Assembly: GCA_949300115.1 (NCBI GenBank)
Contig: CASGDD010000031.1
Coordinates: 1 to 32,582 of the forward strand
Source of the DNA: an uncultured Oscillospiraceae bacterium
Lineage (GTDB): Bacteria; Bacillota; Clostridia; Oscillospirales; Ruminococcaceae
Direction: 5' to 3'
Length of the DNA: 32,582 nt
Part shown: piece by piece, positions 23,548 to 31,255 of the stretch
Numbering within the stretch: the first letter of the stretch is position 1
Layout of the letters: each line of letters starts with the position of its first letter
Program-made: the position numbers and the translations under genes
Notes under the pieces: model-generated
What the model was told of the DNA's origin: nothing
The model's database searches: none
Seen by the model: only the letters and a program-made list of their open reading frames with translations

Positions 23548-24910
23548 GCTGCCGCGGCTGCTGTTGGCGGCGCCGGCCAGCGGATGCGGCAAGACAACGG
23601 TGACCTGTGGGCTGCTGCGGCTGCTTGACCGCAGGGGGGAGCGGCCGGCCGCCCGCAAATGCGGCCCGGATTTTATCGATCCGATGTTCCACCGGCGGGT
23701 GCTGGGTATCCCAACCGGCAACCTCGACCTCTTTTTTACCGGTGAGGCGGATGTCCGCCGGCTGCTCGCCGCGGAAACAGGCGGCGCCGGTGTCCTGCTG
23801 ATCGAAGGGGTCATGGGCTATTATGACGGCCTCGGCGGCACAACCGACCGGGCAAGCAGCTACCATCTGGCCCGGGCCACCGGGACCCCCGTTCTGCTGG
23901 TGGTTGACGCCGGGGGTGCCTCCCGCACGGTGGCGGCGGTGATCGAAGGGATCGCCCGGTTTGTGCCCGATGCCGGCATTGCGGCGGTCTTTCTCAACCG
24001 CTGTTCTCCCTCGGTCCATGCTCTGCTGGCGCCGCTCATCGCCTCCCGCTGCGGCCTGCCGGTGGTGGGCTATCTGCCCGATGATCCCACCCTGCAGATC
24101 GGCAGCCGTCATCTTGGCCTGCTTACACCCGATGAGCTGCCCCGTGTGGAAGAGCTGCTCGACCGGCTGGCCGACCGGCTGGCGGAGACGGTCGACCTGC
24201 CGCTCCTGCTGCGGATTGCCCGGAGCGCTCCTCCGATTGCGTGGGAACCGGACGCAATCCAGCCGGTGACCGGCCGGCGGCCCCGGCTGGCGGTCGCGGA
24301 GGATCGGGTGTTCTGTTTCTGCTATCGGGAGAATCTCGATCTGCTGTCGCGGATGGGGGCGGAGATCGTCCCCTTCTCGCCGCTGACCGACCGCTCGCTG
24401 CCCGACGGAATCGAGGGCCTCTATCTCTGCGGCGGTTATCCCGAGCTGGCGGCCGAGGCGCTGGAGGAGAACCGGTCGATGCGCCGGTCGATTGCCGATG
24501 CGGTGGAAGGGGGGATTCCCCTCTGGGCCGAATGCGGTGGGTTTCTCTATCTGCAGCAGCGGCTGGCCGATGAAGGGGGCCGCACCTTTGCGATGGCAGG
24601 GGTGTTGCCGGGGGAGAGCACCCGGGGAAAGCGGCTTCGCCATTTTGGATATATCGAGCTGGAAGCTGGGCGGGATACCCTGCTGCTGGCGAAGGGGGAG
24701 CGGGTACCCGCACATGAATTCCACTATTGGCAGTCGACCGACGAGGGGGATGCCTGTATCGCCCGCAAACCGGTGGGCGGGCGCCGGTGGCCGGCGGTGG
24801 TAGGCCATGCACGGCTGTTTGCCGGTTTCCCCCATCTCTATCTGCCGGCCAAACCGGCGATGGCGGCGAGGCTGGTAGGAAAGATGTGCGAAAGGAGCGC
24901 GGTGGGATGA
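23534..24910 (+). CDS. cbiA: Cobyrinate a,c-diamide synthase
   Basis: Encodes 458 residues. CbiA/CobB amidates the a and c acetates of cobyrinate using glutamine and ATP. LLAAPASGCGKTTVTCGLL holds the P-loop (Gly20-Lys21), GVMGYYDGL and KCGPDFIDPMFH follow, and the class I glutamine amidotransferase domain has LYLCGGYPELAAEAL and the catalytic Cys334 in LWAECGGFLYLQ. ATG 23534 has GAGGGGGG just upstream; the frame open to 23456 is not used. It shares ATGA with cobT. Confidence 0.93.
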   Translation: MACTELPRLLLAAPASGCGKTTVTCGLLRLLDRRGERPAARKCGPDFIDPMFHRRVLGIPTGNLDLFFTGEADVRRLLAAETGGAGVLLIEGVMGYYDGLGGTTDRASSYHLARATGTPVLLVVDAGGASRTVAAVIEGIARFVPDAGIAAVFLNRCSPSVHALLAPLIASRCGLPVVGYLPDDPTLQIGSRHLGLLTPDELPRVEELLDRLADRLAETVDLPLLLRIARSAPPIAWEPDAIQPVTGRRPRLAVAEDRVFCFCYRENLDLLSRMGAEIVPFSPLTDRSLPDGIEGLYLCGGYPELAAEALEENRSMRRSIADAVEGGIPLWAECGGFLYLQQRLADEGGRTFAMAGVLPGESTRGKRLRHFGYIELEAGRDTLLLAKGERVPAHEFHYWQSTDEGDACIARKPVGGRRWPAVVGHARLFAGFPHLYLPAKPAMAARLVGKMCERSAVG

Positions 24911-25968
24911 AAAGCTTACAACAGACACTTGCGGCACTGCAGCCTGCCGACCGGACGGTCTACCGGCAGGCGGAGGAGGCTTGGGGCCGGGTGGCCAAGC
25001 CGCTCGGCAGCCTGGGGCTGTTCGAAGGGATGATCTGCCGGCTTGCGGCAGCCCAGCGGCGGGTGCCGCCCTCGCTCGATCGCTGTGATCTGGTGGTTTT
25101 CTGTGCCGACAACGGGGTGGTGGCCGAGGGCGTCACCCAAACCGACGCGCGTGTGACCAATGTGGTGGCAAAGGGACTCTGCAGCGGTGAGGCCAGCGTG
25201 TCCAAAATGGCCGAAGTTGCCGGCGTGCGGGTCCATCCGGTGGATATCGGCATGCGGGATGATCTGCCCGAGCTGCCGCTGATCCACCGTAAAATTGCCC
25301 ACGGGACCCGAAACCTGGCAGAGGAACCGGCCATGTCCCGGGAGGAGGCGGTACGGGCGATCGAGGTGGGCATCGAGCTTGCCGAGACGCTTGCCGCGGA
25401 GGGCAGCGATCTGCTGCTCACCGGTGAGATGGGCATCGGCAACACCACCACCAGCAGTGCGATGGCTTCGGTGCTGCTGGCGGTTCCACCGGCCGAGATG
25501 ACCGGACGGGGGGCAGGGCTCTCCAGTGAGGGCCTCTCCCGCAAGGTCGAGGTGATCGAACGGGCGATCGAGCGGATGCGGCCTGACCGGGAGGATCCGC
25601 TGGGGGTGCTGGCCATGCTGGGCGGCTTCGATCTGGCCGGCCTCTGTGGACTCATGCTCGGCGCGGCGGCGGCCCACCGTCCGGTGCTGCTCGACGGTTT
25701 CATCGCCTGTACGGCGGCGCTCTGTGCGGTGCGGATGGCGCCGGCCGTCGGCAGCTATCTGCTGGCCAGTCATCTGTCGGATGAACCGGCCACCGCGCGG
25801 GTGCTCGACGCGCTGGAGCTTCGGCCGCCCATCCGTGCGGGCCTGCGGCTGGGGGAGGGGACCGGTGCGGTGATGGCGGTGCCGCTGCTGCGGATGGCGC
25901 TGGCTGTCTATCGTGGGACCTATACCTTCGAGCGCGCCGGCATGGATCCCTACCGGCCGCTGGATTAG
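24907..25968 (+). CDS. cobT: Nicotinate-nucleotide:dimethylbenzimidazole phosphoribosyltransferase
   Basis: Encodes 353 residues. CobT activates the lower-ligand base (DMB, or other bases in anaerobes) to an alpha-ribotide. Conserved blocks are KPLGSLG, FCADNGVVAEGVTQ, GEMGIGNTTTSSA, GGFDLAGLCGLMLGAAA and LRLGEGTGAV, whose Glu317 corresponds to the catalytic Glu of Salmonella CobT. ATG 24907 follows AAAGGAG and overlaps the cbiA stop. No DMB biosynthesis gene (bluB or bza) is visible in this window, so the native base is open. Confidence 0.95.
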   Translation: MKSLQQTLAALQPADRTVYRQAEEAWGRVAKPLGSLGLFEGMICRLAAAQRRVPPSLDRCDLVVFCADNGVVAEGVTQTDARVTNVVAKGLCSGEASVSKMAEVAGVRVHPVDIGMRDDLPELPLIHRKIAHGTRNLAEEPAMSREEAVRAIEVGIELAETLAAEGSDLLLTGEMGIGNTTTSSAMASVLLAVPPAEMTGRGAGLSSEGLSRKVEVIERAIERMRPDREDPLGVLAMLGGFDLAGLCGLMLGAAAAHRPVLLDGFIACTAALCAVRMAPAVGSYLLASHLSDEPATARVLDALELRPPIRAGLRLGEGTGAVMAVPLLRMALAVYRGTYTFERAGMDPYRPLD

Positions 25969-25978
25969 GAGGAGGTTT

Positions 25979-26497
25979 ATGCTCAGCCTGATCTACGGCG
26001 GCGCCGCCTGCGGCAAAAGTGCCTTTGCCGAAGCGCTTGCTCTGCGGGAGGGCGGCCCGCATCTCTATCTTGCGACCATGCAGCCGATGGGGGAGGACAG
26101 CCTGCGCCGGATCGAGCGCCACCGCCGGATGCGGCGGGGCAGGGGCTTTGAGACGGTCGAATGGTACACCGATATCGGAAGTTTCTCCCCGCCGTCCGAT
26201 GCGACCGTGCTGCTCGAATGTCTGGGCAACCTGTTGGCCAACGAGATGTTCCTGCCGGAAGGGGCGGGGGAGGATGCTCTGGAAGCAGTCTGTGGCGGCC
26301 TCGACCGGCTTATGGAACGCTGCCGTCATCTGGTGGTCGTTTCGAACGACGTGGGACGGGACGGCTTTGCCTATACGGCCGAAACCCTGCGCTATATCCA
26401 GTGGCTGGGGGCGATCAACCGCCATCTGGCGGCGCAGGCCGACCGGGTGGTGGAGCTGGTCTGCGGATTGCCGGTTTGGATGAGGGGGGAAGCATGA
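25979..26497 (+). CDS. cobU: Adenosylcobinamide kinase/guanylyltransferase family protein
   Basis: Encodes 172 residues. CobU phosphorylates adenosylcobinamide and transfers GMP to it. The P-loop is YGGAACGKSAFAE (Gly12-Lys13-Ser14), and His48 in RIERHRRMR aligns with the histidine guanylylated in CobU. Two signature positions drift: LLECLGNLLANE has Glu80 where CobU commonly has Asp in the DCLT-type motif, and the C-terminal SNDVG replaces SNEVG and lacks the G-x-V-P that follows. A complementary C-terminal signature occurs in the small gene at 27273. The start ATG 25979 has GGAGGAGG upstream; the end overlaps cobS. Confidence 0.85.
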   Translation: MLSLIYGGAACGKSAFAEALALREGGPHLYLATMQPMGEDSLRRIERHRRMRRGRGFETVEWYTDIGSFSPPSDATVLLECLGNLLANEMFLPEGAGEDALEAVCGGLDRLMERCRHLVVVSNDVGRDGFAYTAETLRYIQWLGAINRHLAAQADRVVELVCGLPVWMRGEA

Positions 26498-27276
26498 TGA
26501 ACGTCCTGCGGGGGATGGTGATCGCCTTTGCGATGTACAGCCGTCTGCCGATGCCGCGGGTCGACTGGACGCCGCCGGCGCTGCGCTACGCGCTGTGGAT
26601 GCTGCCACTGGTCGGACTGATCGAGGGCAGTCTGCTGCTGTGCTGGTGGCAGCTGGCCCTCCTTGCCGGGATCGACGGGATGCTTCTTCCGGCGGGATTG
26701 GTGCTGCTGCCGGTCCTCTATACCGGCGGCATCCATTTGGACGGCTTCTGTGATACGGCCGACGCACTGGCAAGCCATGCCGATCGGGCACGCAAGCTGG
26801 CGATTCTGAAGGACTCCCATATCGGCGCCTTTGCCGCCATCGGGCTGGGCTGTTATCTGCTGCTTGACTGGGCACTGTGGGATGCGCTTGCGCTTTCCTG
26901 GCGGACGATGGGGATGGTGGTGCTGGGTACCGCGCTGGTTCGGATGATGGGCGCTGCCAGCCTGATCCTGCTGCCCAAAGCCCGGCCGGACGGCCTCGGG
27001 CAGACCTTTGCGGCGCCGGTTTCCAGCCGTGCAACCTGGGTCTGGCTATGCATGACCACCCTGCTTCTGGGCGGCGGACTGCTCGCCTGTTCGCTTGGAG
27101 GTGGACTCTGGGTACTCGCCGGACTGGGGATTCTCTGCCTCGCCTACCGGCGGATGGCGCTGCGTCAGTTTGGCGGGGTGACCGGCGATCTCAGCGGCTG
27201 GCTGGTCGAGATGGGCGGGCTTACCCTGCTTTTTTTGCTTGTCATCGGACAACGGATGGGGGTTATAGCGAGATGA
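26494..27276 (+). CDS. cobS: Adenosylcobinamide-GDP ribazoletransferase
   Basis: Encodes 260 residues, an integral membrane enzyme with several hydrophobic segments. It joins adenosylcobinamide-GDP with alpha-ribazole(-phosphate) to complete the nucleotide loop. The family motifs are FAMYSRLPMP, TGGIHLDGFCDTADAL and LKDSHIGAFAAIGL, with acidic metal-binding residues in the first cytoplasmic loop. ATG 26494 overlaps the cobU stop (an ATG also follows at 26497), with GAGGGGGGA upstream. It shares ATGA with the next gene. Confidence 0.93.
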   Translation: MMNVLRGMVIAFAMYSRLPMPRVDWTPPALRYALWMLPLVGLIEGSLLLCWWQLALLAGIDGMLLPAGLVLLPVLYTGGIHLDGFCDTADALASHADRARKLAILKDSHIGAFAAIGLGCYLLLDWALWDALALSWRTMGMVVLGTALVRMMGAASLILLPKARPDGLGQTFAAPVSSRATWVWLCMTTLLLGGGLLACSLGGGLWVLAGLGILCLAYRRMALRQFGGVTGDLSGWLVEMGGLTLLFLLVIGQRMGVIAR

Positions 27277-27617
27277 TTCTGGTTGTCGGCGGCCGCGCGA
27301 GCGGCAAGCGCCAGTTTGTGCGGGACCGTCTGGGGTACCGGGCGGATCAGATGGCACCGGCCCTGCTGGACGGGTGCCCGGTGGTGTGTGATCTGCAGGC
27401 GATGCTTCGGACGGAGGCGGAGATCGAGCCGCTCCTTGCCAAGCTGCGGGAGAAGGAGGTCGTCATCTGCGACGAGATCGGCTGCGGGGTTGTGCCGGTC
27501 GATCCGGCCGAACGGGCCTGGCGGGAGGCGGTGGGCCGGCTGTGCAGCCGGTTGGCTGCCGAAGCCGAGCAGGTTTTCCGCCTCTGCTGTGGGCTGGCCA
27601 TCCAGCTGAAGGGGTGA
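27273..27617 (+). CDS. Mini CobU-like P-loop protein
   Basis: Encodes only 114 residues, against roughly 170-190 for CobU. It has an N-terminal P-loop-like VVGGRASGKRQFV (Gly11-Lys12, with Arg for Ser/Thr) and a C-terminal half that matches the CobU end well: ICDEIGCGVVPVDPAERAWR with Glu68, then VGRLCSRLAAEAEQV and a CGLAIQLKG tail. The middle of CobU, including the guanylylated His motif, is missing. ATG 27273 overlaps the cobS stop by ATGA, so it is translated as part of the operon and is not a decayed remnant by that criterion. It may assist or regulate CobU or act on a nucleotide-loop intermediate; the function is unknown. Confidence 0.8.
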   Translation: MILVVGGRASGKRQFVRDRLGYRADQMAPALLDGCPVVCDLQAMLRTEAEIEPLLAKLREKEVVICDEIGCGVVPVDPAERAWREAVGRLCSRLAAEAEQVFRLCCGLAIQLKG

Positions 27618-27622
27618 GCGGG

Positions 27623-28219
27623 ATGCGGATGATTCTGCTGCGGCACGGGCTGACCGCCGCCAACCGTGAGTGCCGCTATCTCGGACGGACCGACACACCG
27701 CTCTGCCCTCAGGGGGTCGATGCCCTCCGCCGGCTGCCTGCCGACCCCACCGTCGGGCTGGTGGTGACCAGCGCCCTGCAGCGCACCCGGATGACCGCCT
27801 CCCTCCTCTTTCCCCGCGCGGAGCAGCTGCCGCTGTCGGGATTTGATGAGATGGATTTCGGCGCCTTCGAGGGGCGAACGGCGGATGAGATGGCATCGGA
27901 CGGGGATTACCGGCGCTGGGTGGCGGGCGGCTGCCTCGGATGCTGCCCCGGCGGCGAGGGGATGGCGGGTTTTCAAGCGCGGGTAGCGCACACCTTCACG
28001 GGGATGCTGGCCTGCCTCTCGGGTGCCCCCGCGCTCGCCATGGTGGTGCATGGCGGCACCCTGATGGCGCTGCTCTCCCTCTATGCCGACCCGCCGGCCG
28101 ACTATTTTTCGGGAATGGTTCATCCGGGCGAGGGCTATCGGGCCGTGCTCTCCCTGCGGGAGGGTGTGCCGGTGCTCCACCGGCTCCAGAAGGTGAGGGG
28201 GGCGGAAGCATGGCGCTGA
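27623..28219 (+). CDS. cobC: Alpha-ribazole phosphatase, histidine phosphatase family
   Basis: Encodes 198 residues. The catalytic RHG motif is Arg7-His8-Gly9 (ILLRHGLTAAN), the second His is His143 in MVVHGGTLMAL, and the family acidic motif DEMDFGAFEG has Glu76. CobC removes the 5'-phosphate from alpha-ribazole phosphate or from adenosylcobalamin-5'-phosphate. ATG 27623 is chosen, with AAGGGG eight bases upstream; the frame extends further but without a site. It overlaps cbiB by 10 nt. Confidence 0.85.
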   Translation: MRMILLRHGLTAANRECRYLGRTDTPLCPQGVDALRRLPADPTVGLVVTSALQRTRMTASLLFPRAEQLPLSGFDEMDFGAFEGRTADEMASDGDYRRWVAGGCLGCCPGGEGMAGFQARVAHTFTGMLACLSGAPALAMVVHGGTLMALLSLYADPPADYFSGMVHPGEGYRAVLSLREGVPVLHRLQKVRGAEAWR

Positions 28220-29175
28220 CCCTTTCCATCCTGGTGGGATTTCTGCTCGATCTCTGGCTGCGCGATCCCCTCTGGCTGCCCCATCCGGTGGTGGGGATCG
28301 GCTGGTTGATCGCCCATCTCGAACGGCCCATCCGCCGTCTGCTTCCCCGAACCGTGTCGGGTGAGCGGCTGGGCGGCGCGATCCTCTGGCTGTTGGTGAT
28401 GGCCATCACCGGCCTGCTGACCACCGGCATACTCCTCTGCGCCGGATGGGTACATCCGGTTCTGCGCTGGCTGGCCGAAACCTGGCTGTGCTATCAGATC
28501 CTGGCGGCCGGCGGACTGCGGGAGGCGGGGATGCGGGTCTACCGCGATCTGCAGGCGGGTGATCTCGAAGCGGCCCGCCGGTCGGTGGGCCGGGTGGTCG
28601 GCAGGGATACCGCGCGGCTCGACCGGGACGGCGTCCTCCGGGCGGCGGTCGAAACGGTGGCCGAAAATACCAGCGACGGGGTGATTGCGCCGCTTTTTTT
28701 CCTGCTCATCGGCGGGGCCCCACTGGGAATGCTCTACAAAGCGGTCAATACGATGGACAGCATGCTCGGCTACAAGAATGCGCGGTATCTGCATTTTGGC
28801 TGGGCGGCTGCCCGGCTGGATGATCTGGCAAACTGGCTGCCCGCCCGGCTCAGCGGCCTGATGATGGTGCTTGCCGCGCCCTGCGTGGGGCTCTCACGGA
28901 CGGGAGCCTGGACGATCTTCCGGCGGGACCGCAGGGCACACAGCTCACCCAACGCGGCCCATACCGAGGCAGCCTGCGCGGGGGCGCTCGGCGTCCGGCT
29001 GGCGGGCGACGCCGTCTATTTCGGCAAAACAGTTCATAAACCGACCGTCGGGGACGCGCGCCGTCCCATCGAAGCGGAGGATATTCCACGGGCCTGCCGG
29101 CTGATGCTGGCGACGGCGCTGCTGGCGCTGGCGCTGGGGATCCTGCTGCGAACCGGGATCCTCGTGCGGGTATGA
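28210..29175 (+). CDS. cbiB: Adenosylcobinamide-phosphate synthase
   Basis: Encodes 321 residues with several hydrophobic segments. CbiB attaches the aminopropanol (or its phosphate) to adenosylcobyric acid. Conserved blocks are LDLWLRDPLWLPHPVVGIGW, GRDTARLDRDGVLRAAVETV, AENTSDGVIAPLFF, AVNTMDSMLGYKN and RAHSSPNAAHTEAACAGALG. ATG 28210 follows GAGGGGGG and overlaps cobC. Its TGA overlaps the upstream ATG of the next gene. Confidence 0.94.
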   Translation: MALTLSILVGFLLDLWLRDPLWLPHPVVGIGWLIAHLERPIRRLLPRTVSGERLGGAILWLLVMAITGLLTTGILLCAGWVHPVLRWLAETWLCYQILAAGGLREAGMRVYRDLQAGDLEAARRSVGRVVGRDTARLDRDGVLRAAVETVAENTSDGVIAPLFFLLIGGAPLGMLYKAVNTMDSMLGYKNARYLHFGWAAARLDDLANWLPARLSGLMMVLAAPCVGLSRTGAWTIFRRDRRAHSSPNAAHTEAACAGALGVRLAGDAVYFGKTVHKPTVGDARRPIEAEDIPRACRLMLATALLALALGILLRTGILVRV

Positions 29176-29189
29176 GAGGGGGAAAGCGG

Positions 29190-30281
29190 ATGGCCTTTGT
29201 CCATGGAGGAGATATCGAAAGCTACAAGCTGCACTATGGCCGTGAGCCGCTCGATTTTTCGGCCAACCCCAATCCGCTGGGTGTGCCCGAATCGGTGAAG
29301 CGGGCGGCTGTTCGCGCAATCGAAACGGCCGACCGCTACCCCGACCCCCACTGCCGGGCACTGCGGCAGGCGATTGCGGCGGCGGAGGGGATTGACGCCG
29401 ATCACATCGTCTGCGGCAATGGGGCTGCCGACCTGATCCTGCGGCTGGTTTCGGTCCTGGCGCCCCGCCGGGCGGTGCTGACGGCGCCGACCTTCTCGGA
29501 GTACGAGCAGGCCCTGCGCCGCTGCGGCGCCGCGATCGACTTTGAAGTCCTGCGGGAGGAGCAGCATTTTCAGCTGACCGAAGGCATTCTCGACCGGCTG
29601 CAGCCGGGGGTGGATCTGCTTTTCCTCTGTGAACCCAACAACCCGACCGGCATGCTCAGCGACCGGGCGCTGTTGCTGCGGGTGCTGCGCCGCTGTGCGG
29701 CATATCGGATCACGATGGTGGTCGACGAATGTTTTCTCGACTTTGTCGACCATCCGGAGGCACATACGCTGAAGCCCTGGCTGTGCGAGTCCCCCCACCT
29801 GATGATTCTCAGGGCCTTTACCAAATTGTATGGTATGGCGGGCTTTCGGCTGGGGTATCTGCTGAGCGGCGATGCCGGCCGGGTTCGGGCGATTGCCGGG
29901 GCGGGACAGCCCTGGCCGGTCTCCTCCATTGCCCAGGCGGCAGGTGTCGCGGCGCTGGCGGATGAGACCTATCGGGAGAGGACCCGTGCGTTGCTGCCGG
30001 CTGAACGCCGCTTGCTGGCCGATGCGCTCACCAAACTGGGATTTGTGGTCTACCCCGGCACGGCCAACTATCTCCTGTTTTACAGCGGCGATCCCACCCT
30101 GCACATCCGGCTGGCCGAACGGGGGATTCTGATCCGGGACTGTTCCGGCTATCGCGGGCTGAAAGCGGGTTACTACCGCGTTGCGGTGCGGCTGCGTGCG
30201 GACAATCTGCAGTTGATTGCGGCGCTTGCGCGGTTGAAGGAGGAAGCAGGATGGCAATCCTCTGCGTCATCGACGGAATGA
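29190..30281 (+). CDS. cobD: L-threonine-O-3-phosphate decarboxylase (CobD), PLP enzyme
   Basis: Encodes 363 residues of the fold-type I aminotransferase family close to HisC. CobD decarboxylates L-threonine phosphate to (R)-1-amino-2-propanol phosphate for CbiB. HGGDI at the N-terminus, LDFSANPNPLG, CGNGAADLILRL, EPNNPTGML, VVDECFLDF and the PLP lysine Lys212 in RAFTKLYGMAGFRLGY are all present. ATG 29190 is chosen because GAGGGGG lies eight bases upstream; ATG 29172, overlapping the cbiB stop, would add six residues. Location next to cbiB favours CobD over HisC. Its end overlaps the next gene by 31 nt. Confidence 0.88.
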   Translation: MAFVHGGDIESYKLHYGREPLDFSANPNPLGVPESVKRAAVRAIETADRYPDPHCRALRQAIAAAEGIDADHIVCGNGAADLILRLVSVLAPRRAVLTAPTFSEYEQALRRCGAAIDFEVLREEQHFQLTEGILDRLQPGVDLLFLCEPNNPTGMLSDRALLLRVLRRCAAYRITMVVDECFLDFVDHPEAHTLKPWLCESPHLMILRAFTKLYGMAGFRLGYLLSGDAGRVRAIAGAGQPWPVSSIAQAAGVAALADETYRERTRALLPAERRLLADALTKLGFVVYPGTANYLLFYSGDPTLHIRLAERGILIRDCSGYRGLKAGYYRVAVRLRADNLQLIAALARLKEEAGWQSSASSTE

Positions 30282-31255
30282 CCGACGAGGGTTGGGACCC
30301 CGAACGGATGCCCCATTGGGCTTCGCTCGCCCGGCGGTATGGATCGGGATGGCTGCGTACCCTGCCGGAGGGGTGCGCGCCCGATACCGCGGCCTGCCTG
30401 CTGACGCTGCTGGGGGTCCCGGCCGCAGCGATCCGGTCGGCCGGACGGGCCTGGCTGGATGCGTTGGGGCTGGGCCTCACGGTCGACAGGCGGGATCTGC
30501 TGTTGCGGATCACCTGGACATCGCTTCTGCCGGACGGACGGACCGGAGGACCGGCCGATGCGCCTCACTGGGCGGAGGAGCTCCCCGGCTACCATCCGAT
30601 CACGCCGGCCACCGGTCTGCTGCTTCTGCCGGGCCGGGCGGGGGAGAAGGCGCGGATGGACACCCATCCACCCCATCTTTCTCCGGGGGTCCCTGCCGAA
30701 CAGCTCTATCCAACGGGGCTGGACGACTGGCGGCCGGTATGGGAACGGGGCTTCCGGGAAGGGATTCTGCCGGTCCCCTGGGGGGAGGCGGCCGCCGGTG
30801 AGCTGCCTGCCCGTCCCGACTGGGGCGCGGTGACGGCAACCGGGGTGGTGCGCGGGCTCTCCCGGGCGATGGGAATCGACTGGTACACGCCGGCCGGTGC
30901 GACCGGCGGCACCGATACCGATCTGCAGGGCAAGTTGACGGCCGCGATGGCACATCTGGGAGCGAAAAAACATCTGCTTTTGCATATCGAAGGGGCGGAC
31001 AGCGCCGCTCACCGGCTGGATGCGGCGGCCAAATCGGCCTTCCTCTCCCGGATTGACCGGGAACTGCTGCCGGCGCTCGCCCATTGCGGACAGCGGGTGC
31101 TGATCACCGCCGACCACGGCACCTCCCCCCTGACCGGCGCCCATCTGGCGGCACCGCAGCCCTTTCTGCTGCTGGGCGGCGAGCCGGGGGAAGCGGGGGG
31201 AATCCTGCCGGGAGCGATGGCCATCCGGCTGATGGAGGGAACAGTATGGCAGTAA
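30251..31255 (+). CDS. ApgM-like alkaline-phosphatase-superfamily protein of cobalamin operon
   Basis: Encodes 334 residues, shorter than the roughly 400 of archaeal-type cofactor-independent phosphoglycerate mutase (ApgM, COG3635). Metal-ligand motifs of that fold are visible: [10 protein letters not shown] (Asp8), [15 protein letters not shown] (Asp250, His254) and [10 protein letters not shown] (Asp288, His289). The nucleophile region reads [15 protein letters not shown], where ApgM has G-S-D-T-A, so the usual Ser is replaced by Pro and Thr46 or Cys49 would be the nearby alternatives. It overlaps cobD by 31 nt and cbiP by 10 nt, so it belongs to the pathway. Members of this family have been proposed as homoserine kinases, which makes L-threonine phosphate formation for CobD a possible job; a phosphatase or mutase role is also open. 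Confidence 0.75.
   Translation: MAILCVIDGMTDEGWDPERMPHWASLARRYGSGWLRTLPEGCAPDTAACLLTLLGVPAAAIRSAGRAWLDALGLGLTVDRRDLLLRITWTSLLPDGRTGGPADAPHWAEELPGYHPITPATGLLLLPGRAGEKARMDTHPPHLSPGVPAEQLYPTGLDDWRPVWERGFREGILPVPWGEAAAGELPARPDWGAVTATGVVRGLSRAMGIDWYTPAGATGGTDTDLQGKLTAAMAHLGAKKHLLLHIEGADSAAHRLDAAAKSAFLSRIDRELLPALAHCGQRVLITADHGTSPLTGAHLAAPQPFLLLGGEPGEAGGILPGAMAIRLMEGTVWQ

Noticed and set aside
27273-27617. Mini CobU-like gene as a pseudogene
   Set aside because: It has an ATGA-coupled start, no internal stops, and a conserved P-loop-like start and CobU-type end, so decay is less likely than a genuine short family member.
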